A stretch of DNA of 64,000 bases, from the NCBI GenBank assembly GCA_030704615.1, contig CM060731.1, forward strand, positions 32,674,001 through 32,738,000, in the 5' to 3' direction. The position numbers were made by a program, and so were the translations under genes. Under the pieces are notes generated by a model. The model searched no databases. It was not told where the DNA came from and saw only the letters and a program-made list of their open reading frames with translations. Of this stretch, positions 55,179 through 64,000 are shown one piece after another (the stretch's first letter is position 1; each line of letters opens with the position of its first letter). This DNA is from Takakia lepidozioides. Lineage: Eukaryota > Streptophyta > Takakiopsida > Takakiales > Takakiaceae.

Positions 55179-58100
55179 TTGCGAAAAGGGAGTAAGTTAA
55201 TGTTTGTGAGTAGGATAATCTCCGGAACTAACATCTCATTGTTGGTGGATACAGGAGCGTCGCACTCCTTCATGACACCAGCAACGGCTCGGAAGCTGGG
55301 ACTCCCAACAAGTGATATGGGGGCCTCTATTGAGGTGCGTTCTGCAAAAAGAGAACCACAATTGGCGACGAGGTTGGCGTTCAATGTTCCTCTTCAACTC
55401 GGGAGTTGGGAGGGACATGAGAACTTCACCATTTGCGAGATCCATGGAGTGGATCTCATTTTGGGGATGACATTTTTGAGCAGATCCGGAGCGGTCATAG
55501 ATGGCCGCAAGAGGGTAGTCACGCTACTGTGTGAGCATGGTGGCAAATTTTTACGAGTGCCGGAAACGCCCAACCCCGTGGGAGGGCGAATAAACCTTCT
55601 GTCAGCAAGAGAGTGGGCTGTGGAGGAATCACACGAGCCCCAGTTTTTGCTTTATGTAAGACAAGTGAAGGGAGAAGGCGATGGGGATCCGAGCCCAGAT
55701 TGGATCAAGGGGATTTTGGAGAAATACCAGGATGTGATGCCGGAGGATTTACCAAACGGCTTGCCACCGCGAAGAGGAGTTGACCACAAGATTGAGGTGA
55801 TACCGGGATCGGAGCCGCCTGCCAATGCACCCTACCGGTTGAGCCACAGAGAGTTGGTCGAGCTGAAGACTCAGCTCAAGGATCTAATGTCAAAGGGGTA
55901 CATCCGGCCGAGTAAGTCACCTTATGGAGCCCCGGTGCTATTCGTAGACAAGAAGGATGGGACGCTGCGGATGTGTGTCGATTACAAGGCTCGAAATAAG
56001 GTGACTATAAAAAAACCGGTATCCTTTGCCAAGGATCGATGACCTCTTTGATCGGTTGGCAGGAGCGAAGTATTTCAGCCGGATCGATTTGCGCTCCGGC
56101 TACCATCAAATTCGAGTGGCGGAAGGAGACGAGGAGAAGACCGCGTGCAGGACAAGGTATGGTTCATATGAGTTCTTGGTGATGCCTTTTAGGCTCACCA
56201 ACGCACCCGCGACCTTTAGCACGCTAATGAACAGCCTTTTCCAGGAGTGGTTGGATGACTTTGTGATCATGTACATTGACGACATCTTGGTGTACTTGAA
56301 AACAAAGGAAGAGCACCTAGAACACCTAAAAAGGGTGTTCCAGAAATTGCGGGAAGGGAAGCTGTATGCCAAAGCTTCAAAGTGCGAATTCGGGATCACG
56401 AAAGTGGAGTTCCTGGGGCATGTGATTACACAGGATGGGATCAAAATGGATAACAGAAAGGTGAGGGCGATTTTGGACTGGGAGCCTCCGACTTCGATCC
56501 CGGGAGTGCGATCCTTCCTAGGACTCACCTCCCATTACCGAAAGTATGTGAGAAATTTCGCCAAGATCGCGGGGCCGCTGTCCGACCTTCTGTGTAAATC
56601 CAAAGTCTGGGTATGGAACACCTTTTGTGGCCAAACTTTTGCCGAGTTGAAGCAGCGGATGGCGGAAGCTCCAGTCCTCAAAATTCCGGAGTTCGACCGT
56701 CCATTTGAGATCCATACAGATGCGTCGGACTTCTCAATTGGGGGTGGACTCATGCAGGATGGACGTCCAGTGGCTTACGAAAGTAAAAAACTGAATGAAG
56801 TGGAGCGACGGTGGCCTACGCACGAGAAAGAAATGAAGGCGGTGGTACATTGCCTTGAGCTTTGGCACCACTATATTGGTTCCAACCCGGTGAAGGTGTT
56901 CACGGACAATGTCACGGTGAAGTATTTTGCCACGCAGCCTAAGTTGTCCCCAAAACAAATTAGGTGGCAAGACACTTTGGCACTGTTTGACGTGGATATC
57001 CAGTACAAATCGAGACGGGACAATGTGGTGGCCGATGCTTTAATTAGAAAGCAGCAGCTCATGATGGTGTACAGGGGCGAGACGGCGCTCCAAAGGAAGA
57101 TCCGGAAGGCTTACCGGAAGGATGAGATTGCGAAGTCCGTGATGCGAGACTTGAGGATGGGGGTTAAATTGCAGTTCCACTTGCAAAATGGACTGCTCCG
57201 GTACAAGCAAAAGCGTCTCTACGTGCCGAAGGGAGGGATCAAAGATAGTCTCTTGAGAGAATGCCATGATGGTCCGCTTGCAGGCCACGGCGGAGCCAAG
57301 CGCACCGCGACACTCTTGAAAAAAAAGTATTTCTGGCCCAAACTGAGGGAGGAGGCCGAGGAGTATGTCAAGACATGCACCACATGCCAACAAAACCGGA
57401 GCGAATACAAAAAACTAGCGGGGCTGTTACAACCCTTGCCGATTCCAGAAGGTGTCTTGATGGATTTCATGACAGCTATGTCATTGTCAAGAGGATTCGA
57501 TGCAATCATGGTGGTGGTGGATAGGTTCAGTAAAATGGGCCATTTCATCCCCACCAAGGAGACGGCAACGGCACAGGAGACGGGGCGACTTTACTTCGCC
57601 CACGTCTTCAAGCATTATGGACTCCCGAAGGATATTGTCTCGGACCGCGATCCAAAGTTTACGAGTAAATTTTGGAGGGCACTTTGGAAGAAATTGGGGA
57701 CGAGGCTCAAGATGAGTCCCGCCTTCCGACCTACGATGGACGGCCAAACGGAAAGGGTGAATTCCGTGGTGAAGCACATCTTGCGGAATTACGTGTCGGC
57801 AGACCAATCGGACTGGGTGGAGCACTTGGATGCGGCAGAGTTCTGTTATAATAACACAAAACATTCCGCAACGAGAGTTTCCCCCTTTGTATTGGTTTAT
57901 GGAAAAGCACCTCTGGTGCTGACAAGTTGGGCCGCCCAAGACGTTGAGGAACCGGCAGCAGCGGCAGTGCTGGAAGAACACGAGCGTTTGTTGAAGCTCG
58001 CAAAGTACAACATTGCCAAAGCTAGGAAACGGTATGAACGGCAGGCGAATCGGAAGCGGAGGGAGGTTAAGTTTGAGGCAGGCACGGAGGTCTGGTTGAA

Positions 58101-58464
58101 CATCAAGAATTTTCGACTACCTCCGGAAGTGAGTCCGAAGTTCGTACCTCCGTATGCGGGACCCTTTCGCATCCGGAAGGTTATGAATAAGGATGTGTAT
58201 GAATTGGAGCTCCTGGAAAACAGCAAGGTGCATCCGGTATTCCACGTCTCCATTTTGAAGCCTTACTTCAAAGATGAAGCGCGTCCGAATCGACATCAAG
58301 TGTTGCGTCCGCCACCTGTGTTATTGGATCATGAAAATGAACCTGAGTACGAGGTGGAGGCAGTGCTTAAGTCGAGGAGGTTCAAGAATCGAGAAACGGA
58401 GTATCTCGTGAAATGGAAGGGCTATCATCATGTGGAGGCATCTTGGGTGCGTGCCTTAGAATAG
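55179..58464 (+). pseudogene. pol region of gypsy element 1: protease, RT, RNase H, integrase, chromodomain
   Basis: Two overlapping frames joined at a one-base gain in an A7 run near 56010-56016. Left frame (to 56042): aspartic protease ([11 protein letters not shown]), RT start ([15 protein letters not shown]). Right frame (to 58464): RT (YIDDILVY with the catalytic Asp pair), RNase H ([22 protein letters not shown]), integrase HHCC zinc region (H...CTTCQQN), core with D,D,E (DFMTAM, SDRDPKF, QTERVN), GPF module (VPPYAGPF), and a C-terminal chromodomain ([29 protein letters not shown]). The order PR-RT-RH-INT-chromodomain marks a chromovirus of the Ty3/gypsy class (Tekay-like by layout). 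It is in the same frame as the downstream gag part, so gag and pol formed one ORF. Confidence 0.92.
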
Positions 58465-59422
58465 GGAACGCATCCGAGGCGGTTGCAACTTTCAAACGGC
58501 GACCTCAAAAGCGGAAGAAGCGTTGATGGGGACATTAACCTTGGAACGTGAGGGAGGAAATGCATGCTTAGCTAGCTCAGGAATCCGATTGCAAAAACTA
58601 GTATTGTACAAATTTTGTTATAAATGAAATGGTTTCCAAATATTGTGCGTCCTATTTTGTTTGGAATGGTGATGCATGGTATGGTTGGCTAGTGTGTAAA
58701 ATGCATGCTAGCTTACAAAAATGGGAGAGGTAAATTGGGTAATCGTGTGTTTGTGTAGTGCCGAAATCGGGTGACCCCCACCCAAGGGGCAAGGAAACTT
58801 GCGCCTTCTTTGGGAGTTCACGTGCTAGGGCGCACCTGGCACGTGCGCGTACTATAACTGCGCTACCGAGGGGGTTGCCTTGTAGTGTGTGCTAACGCGG
58901 AAGCTACGTGCTTCCGTTCACGTACTATAATCGTGTAGCCTCGGGACGAAGTCGTAGTGCAGCTTCGGCGTGTTCCCGTACCTTAGGCCAGCATTCCAAA
59001 GCGGACCCAATTGTAGTGATTGGGGCGCACGGTTGGTTCAAGGTTATCTTCCTAGTCAAAAAGGGTTCAAGGGAAACCCTTGCTCAAGGTGATGCCAAAA
59101 AAATGGCATCATGAGCGGTCACAAGCAAATGTTGTTGCAGTAAGGCGATTCGATCCTCGAGGAGGATCGTTCCTTGGCCTTGAAGTGGGCCAAGAAGAGT
59201 GCACTGGGAGGAGCTTAAGAGGCTCCACCCTTGGCCGGGACTTGGAGGAAGTCGGACGAACTAGCTAGTGGAGAGTAGAGTCAAGTGGGAGTTTGGTTCT
59301 TAGCCATGGGACGCCATGGTGCGGAAACAAACTCCTTGATGTGGGACGCCACAACTTGGATGTTCGTTTCTACAAATTAGACAAGTCGATGAGGACATCG
59401 ACTCCCTGTTGGTAGGGGTGTG
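58465..59422 (+). other. Non-coding region between pol and 3' LTR of gypsy element 1
   Basis: About 950 bp with no envelope-like or other domain. A purine-rich GGTAGGGGTG just before 59423 could be part of the polypurine tract. Confidence 0.6.
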
Positions 59423-60148
59423 TGTCGCAGCCCTTTGCCTTGAGAGCAGGGGGTCGGGTCACGAGAGGGGCTGCCCCTGTGGTGGGGGCAGTGGCGACAA
59501 TAGATACGGGGGCTGAAGCAACCTTGAGTGCCCAAGGTTCTCAAGGAGGCAGAGGCGCTCACTAGGTGGAGCCCCGCACACCAGATTGCGGTGGGGGTGG
59601 TTCCACGAGGGGTGATGTTAGCTTAGTGGGACTTAGTGCGGGTGGCATAGGACTCACCATGGGGGGGGAGACCTTGTGGTGGGAGTCGTGGGGAGTCTTG
59701 GGACTCATCACAGTCCAATGGGACCGTGGTGGGTGGGCCAAGACTCACCGCGACTCATCACCGGGAATCGAGGGTTTTCGTGGTGGTTTGCCATAAAATG
59801 GTGGTGTTGTTTGTGAAACCCCCGCGAAAAGTCACAGAAGTATATATAGGGAGTAGTAACCCCAAGAACGGTGCAAGCCCATTGGTGACCAAAAACTAGT
59901 GAGTAAGCGTGCGAGCCGGAAAGCGACCAAGGTGTGGGGAGCTATTCCGGACTGTCATCGACCAAAGGGAATTTCCACTATGCCCAAATTGGGAGAGGGT
60001 CTTGTGGAGGAGTAAAGGGGGACCGTTATGTCCCGGTAAGCAGCCGAAGCTCCGAGTTGGCCCGGCGGCCAGTTAGGGAGTTAGGTGCGCGCATCAGAGC
60101 GAGTAACTATGACTTGAAGGGGAGCTTACCGAAGTGAGGTGCACGACA
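59423..60148 (+). repeat. 3' LTR of gypsy element 1, full length (726 bp)
   Basis: Begins TGTCGCAGCCC and ends GCACGACA (TGTCG...CGACA inverted ends, TG...CA). Matches the 5' LTR of copy 2 along its length. The 5-bp flank after it is CTGAC; the matching left duplicate cannot be checked because the 5' LTR is truncated. Confidence 0.92.
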
Positions 60149-61300
60149 CTGACACTGCTGTGAGGGACATTGTCGTGGGTGACACACCATTGCCCGTGAA
60201 CAACTTCCGTTGAGCGTAACATTGACATGGGTTACACTGGTAGGTGTGACACCCCTCAGCCAACCCACATGATAGATGTCCATGAGTGTAACACTGCCAT
60301 GGATGACACTGCACTACCACTGGTCGTGGAGGGTGACACTCCTTTGCCACGGCCACTAGTCGGGAGGATGACGCTCTTCCGCTAGTCAACATGGTCTTGG
60401 AGGGTGACAGTGCGGAGAAGGGCGACACAATCAAGGATGGCATTGAGGAGATTGATGCAAAGAAGAGTGACATCGACATGGGTGACATGGGGAAGGGTGT
60501 CACCGAGGAGGTTGTCAGTTGGAAGGGTGACACAAAGCAGGGTCACACTGAGAAGCGTTTCACTGCGGAGAGTCACGAAGATAAGGATGTTGCGGAGCAT
60601 CATGACATTGAGAAGATTGACACTGCCAAGGATGACACACATAAGATTGTTACTCAGCATGGTGACACTGGGAAGGAACCCGATGAGAAGGGTGACACTG
60701 CAAAGAGTAACACTGATAAGGTGGCCAAAGATAAGGGTGACACAGGGAACAGTGACACTGAGAAGGTAGCCGAAGAGAAGGGTAACACTGAGATGCGTGA
60801 CACTGAGGAGGTAGCCGAAGAGAAGGGTGACACTGAGAAGGTACGTAGCCGAAGAGAAGGGTGACACTGAGAAGCGTGACTCTGACAAGGGGTCTGAACA
60901 GAAGGGTGACACTGACAGGGGCAGCACCGAGGAGGTGAGCTGTGACACTTCTGCCCTTGGTCAATCACCTTCCCAGCACGTCTCAGACGAGGGAGTGCAG
61001 TCTTCAGCACTTGCAGTAAACTCAGAACAAGGCACCTCTGGCCCAGAAATTCCCCCTACCGGTGGCATTGTCAAGGTTGCAGAGAATCCCAGGAGGTCAA
61101 AACGGCCGCCTGCTCAAAGAAAGCGGTTGGCTGAACCCCCTAGCGCTGACAAAGAAGTACATGTTTTTGTCGCACCCAAAAAACAACGAACCAAATCGAA
61201 AGGCAAAAGTGCAGGGGTCTCCGAGGTTGACGTTGTCCAGCAGCAAGAGGTCCTTGCCAAGCACTTGCAGGAGTGTTCGAGGTACCTCATTGAACTTTGA
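60149..61300 (+). pseudogene. Tandem-repeat and C-terminal part of the MULE/SWIM gene, right of gypsy insertion
   Basis: 60391-60955 is an array of GGTGACACTGAGAAG-type 15-21 bp units with coding frames of KGDTEKVAEEKGDTE-type Lys/Glu/Asp/Thr repeats; the frame shifts near 60840. It leads into a non-repetitive part (about 60940-61300) with RRSKRPPAQRKRLAEPPSAD, FVAPKKQRTKSKGK, and HLQECSRYLIEL before TGA. These basic, nuclear-localisation-like stretches resemble the tails of plant MULE/SWIM proteins, so I infer this is the displaced 3' part of the gene at 50.1-53.5 kb. Confidence 0.5.
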
Positions 61301-61370
61301 TCCTCTCTGATTGTGAATATTGATTATAACTCTTGTATGATGCATCGTAATGTTTGTAATGTGTGGTTTG

Positions 61371-61784
61371 TTGTCCAGACTAAAACAACGGTACTTGACG
61401 AAGTTCAGAATGGTGTCGGACCCTCCTGGGGCGCCTGAAGTGAAGTTTTATTATGGCGATGCCTTCCTGGCTTCTACCCAGTTACAGTTTCACTTGGAAG
61501 AGACAGATTTTGAGCCGATGTATAAAATAAGAGCAACTGTCACAGATGCATTGCTCTCGGGTTACAACAAACTTCTGGAGGCCAAATTGTTTAAGGCTAT
61601 CGCACCTGAGTTTGTCATCTGTGCTCCTTTCCAGTGGCATGTCATGCGTACCAATGGTAACGATCTGCAGACGCATTCGGGTTGGTGCAAGAATGGTACA
61701 CTCAGGATGCCCGAGGGATGGTATTCACAAAGAATCGAGATCTTGTGGATGTGGTTGTCATCCCTATTGTCTTCGAGTAAGTAA
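61371..61784 (+). CDS. Unrecognised ORF/exon next to MULE tail
   Basis: About 138 codons after an acceptor-like TTGTCCAG (61371-61378). Seen: DPPGAPEVKFYYGDAFLAST, FEPMYKIRATVTDALLSGYN, FVICAPFQWHVM. It is not a repeat and shows no stop until 61784. Followed at 61800-61957 by GGGTTACAC repeats of the same kind as in the MULE intron. Possibly a further exon of the MULE-borne gene or of an unrelated one; I do not recognise it. Confidence 0.3.
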   Translation: MSRLKQRYLTKFRMVSDPPGAPEVKFYYGDAFLASTQLQFHLEETDFEPMYKIRATVTDALLSGYNKLLEAKLFKAIAPEFVICAPFQWHVMRTNGNDLQTHSGWCKNGTLRMPEGWYSQRIEILWMWLSSLLSSSK

Positions 61785-61799
61785 TTTGAGCGTTGACTG

Positions 61800-61957
61800 A
61801 TCATGTTGGGTTACACTCCTCTGTTCTACACTGAGTTGCACTAGTTTGGAGTTGCACTGCTGACTAGTTGTGTTACACCGTTTAGAGTTACAGTACAAAG
61901 GGTTACACTATTGGGTTACACATGAGATGGGTTACACTACTGGGTTACACCACTGAG
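61800..61957. repeat. Short GGGTTACACT repeat patch
   Basis: Words GGGTTACACT, GAGTTGCACT and GGGTTACACC recur up to the start of the next LTR, in the same orientation as the intron array at 51.5-52.4 kb. Confidence 0.75.
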
Positions 61958-62682
61958 TGTCGTGGCCCTTTGCCTTGAGGGCAGGGGGTCGGGGCACATG
62001 AGGGGCTGCCCCTGTGGTGGGGGCAGCGGCAGCGATAGGTATGGGGGGCTGAAGCACCCTTGAGTGCCCAAGGCACTGAAGGAGGCGGAGGCGCTCACTA
62101 GGTGGAGCCCCGCACACCGGGTTGCGGTGGGGGTGGCTCCACAAGGGGTGGTGGTAGCTTAGTGGGACTTAGTGGGGGTGGCATAGGACTCACCATGGGG
62201 GCGGAGACCTCGTGGTGGGAGTCGTGGGGAGTCTTGGGACTCATCACGGTCCATAGGGCCGTGGTGAGTGGGCCAAGACTCACCGCGACTCATCACCGGG
62301 AGTCGAGGGTTTCGTGGTGGTTCACCATAAAATGGCATGGCTGGTTGTGAAACCCCCGCGGACAGCTACAAAAGTATATATAAGGGGAGTAGTGACCCCG
62401 AGAACGGTGCAAGCCCGTTGGTGACCAAAAACTAGTGAGTAAGCGAGCGAGCCGGAAAGCGACCAAAGAGTGGGGAGCTGTTCCGGACTGCCATCTACCA
62501 AAGGGAATTCTCCTAGTCCCAAATAGGTGGAGGGTTAGTGGGAAGCGAAGGGGGACCGTTATGTCCCGGTGAGCAGCCGAAGCTCCAAGTTGGCCCGGGC
62601 GGCCAGGTTGGGAGTCAGGCGCGCGCATCAAAGCGAGTAACTATGACTTGAAAGGGAGCTTACCGAAGTGAGGTGCGCGACA
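61958..62682 (+). repeat. 5' LTR of gypsy element 2 (725 bp)
   Basis: Starts TGTCGTGGCCC directly after a GGGTTACACCACTGAG repeat and ends GTGCGCGACA. Same family as element 1, same orientation; carries a TATATATAAG promoter-like motif near 62375. Confidence 0.92.
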
Positions 62683-62684
62683 CT

Positions 62685-62696
62685 TGGTATCAGAGC
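62685..62696 (+). other. Primer binding site of gypsy element 2
   Basis: TGGTATCAGAGC, complementary to the 3' end of initiator tRNA-Met; two bases after the LTR. Confidence 0.92.
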
Positions 62697-62737
62697 TTAG
62701 AGTTCAGTACGCGATCGTCCTTGGGATTGGCCTCATC

Positions 62738-64000
62738 ATGGGGTCGGGCAAGCCAAAGCGAAAGCGGAACGGCCAAAAAGATGATGATCCTGGTGAGCCC
62801 GATGGGGGCGACGTGTCACCAAAGCGGCCGTTTGAGGAAGCGACGCAGGTTCTGAAAGCGAGGCCGCTCAAGAGCGGGAGGAATCCGAGGAGTCGGAGCC
62901 CGAGGAATCCCTGAGAGCTCCGACTGACCAACAGATGCCTCCCATGCCGGCAGCCTTTTGGGAAGGGTTGTTGGTGCAGTTTGGCGGGACGTTGAAAGAC
63001 GTGTTGAAGGCGGCTAATGCCACTTCCACTAAGGCAAAGTTTAAAGTAAAGCCTAAGGAACCCGGCACCTTCGAGGGCGTCCGAAATCAAAAGGCACTCA
63101 ACACCTGGTTCCTGGAGCTAGAGCAGTACTTTCCGGCGGGCCACCATCCTCGTCACTCAACAATGGTGGCAGAAACGCCTTCACGACCGAGGTCCAAGCC
63201 CGGAAACCTTGAACTGGAGTGGGTTCAAGGAATTGATGAAGAGACAGTTTGTGCCTCTCAACGCGTCCTGGCTTGCCCGGGACAAGATGAGGAATTTGAA
63301 GCAAATAGAAGACATTCGGGGGTATGTCCAGGCTTTCAATGTGCTGTTGCTCGAAGTCGCGGACATGGCAGAACCAGAAATGGTCTTCAACTTTGTGGCG
63401 GGACTGGCTCCATGGGCCAGGCGGAAGTTGGAGGAGAAGCCACCCAAGACTTTGAACGAGGCAATTGAGAGGGCTGAATGTTTCTCGGATGTCCCTAGGG
63501 GTGTGAGACAAGGCCGTACGGAGCTGAACCACAAGAAGACCCGGCGGGAAGGTGACTCCTTCTGACCGGAAAAGAAGTGGGATAGGCCACGCGGCGACAA
63601 TGGCACGTGGAAATCGAAGGGAGGGCCTTCACACGTCAAGGCGGCACCCGGTGCTTCGAAAGGAAAAGCGGGTGGAGCGGCTTATGGCGGACAGAAGGCG
63701 ACCTTTGATGGAGTGTGTTTCAATTGCGGGGAGCCCGGGCACATGGCCAAGAATTGCACGAAACCTCGACAATTGAACATGACTCGGGCAACCACGGAGC
63801 TGTCGGAAGATACCATCAGTCGCTTGGTGGAAGCGGTGGTCGCCAGGACTTGCAAGGTAGGCAACTATTTTTGTGAGTTGTATCAGGAAACTGGCGCCTG
63901 CGTAAAGGGAGTCAGTTATTGTTCGTGGATGGGATAATATCCGGAACTAACGTGTCGTTGTTGGTGGACACAGGAGCGTCGCACTCCTTCATGACGCCGG
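62738..64000 (+). pseudogene. gag and start of protease of gypsy element 2, cut by window end
   Basis: Same gag as element 1 with an intact zinc knuckle (CFNCGEPGHMAKNC). Damage: frame change near 62850, a deletion of about 40 bp near 63140 relative to element 1, an in-frame TGA near 63563, and a base loss near 63899 before the protease. The protease motif ([11 protein letters not shown]) is visible at the window edge. The rest of the element is outside. Confidence 0.85.

Noticed and set aside
56106-58299. Antisense ORFs within pol
   Set aside because: They overlap strongly conserved RT, RNase H and integrase codons on the plus strand and show no domain.
58465-59422. Envelope-like ORF after pol
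   Set aside because: No ORF of useful length, no signal or membrane pattern; plain chromovirus 3' spacer.

Overview
The window is nuclear DNA of a land plant. It holds spliced organelle-targeted genes, three long PPR genes of the DYW class with uninterrupted coding regions, and Ty3/gypsy chromovirus, MULE, Harbinger, hAT, LINE and SINE sequences. Three near-paralogous DYW editing factors within 13 kb, with the house-style repeat wording seen in seed-free plants, suggest a fern or lycophyte. This is inference; a bryophyte other than a marchantiid liverwort is not excluded.

Layout. 1-6.6 kb: minus-strand CRS2-associated factor (CAF) gene for chloroplast group II intron splicing, its 3' end outside the window, with LINE debris in intron 1. 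8-10 kb: a dead Harbinger transposase holding a hAT MITE with a perfect target duplication, and a tRNA-derived SINE. 10.5-18.5 kb: a complete 14-exon ICP55-type aminopeptidase gene (plus). 19.1-22.7 kb: a complete 5-exon GDSL esterase/lipase gene (minus). 23-37.5 kb: three DYW-type PPR genes (plus, minus, plus) with duplicated upstream modules. 38.2-41 kb: a minus-strand J-domain/ferredoxin/membrane protein of the plastid DJC76/77/82 kind. 43-43.7 kb: a 50-55 bp minisatellite. 45-48 kb: a minus-strand gene with three diverged ubiquitin-like modules and a Ser/Pro-rich tail. 48.4-64 kb: a repeat-rich end with a decayed MULE/SWIM transposase gene, several related GTTACAC-type minisatellites in and around it, one nearly whole chromodomain gypsy element inserted in it, and the 5' part of a second copy of the same gypsy family.

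Functionally, the live genes lean towards organelles: CAF (plastid splicing), ICP55 (trimming of imported mitochondrial proteins), three DYW proteins (C-to-U editing of organelle RNA) and the DJC protein (plastid chaperone/redox). Exon borders for CAF, ICP55, GDSL, DJC and the UBL gene were read by eye from GT/AG sites, phase and family conservation; in each gene the phases add up. Nothing here was tested by alignment, expression data or database search.
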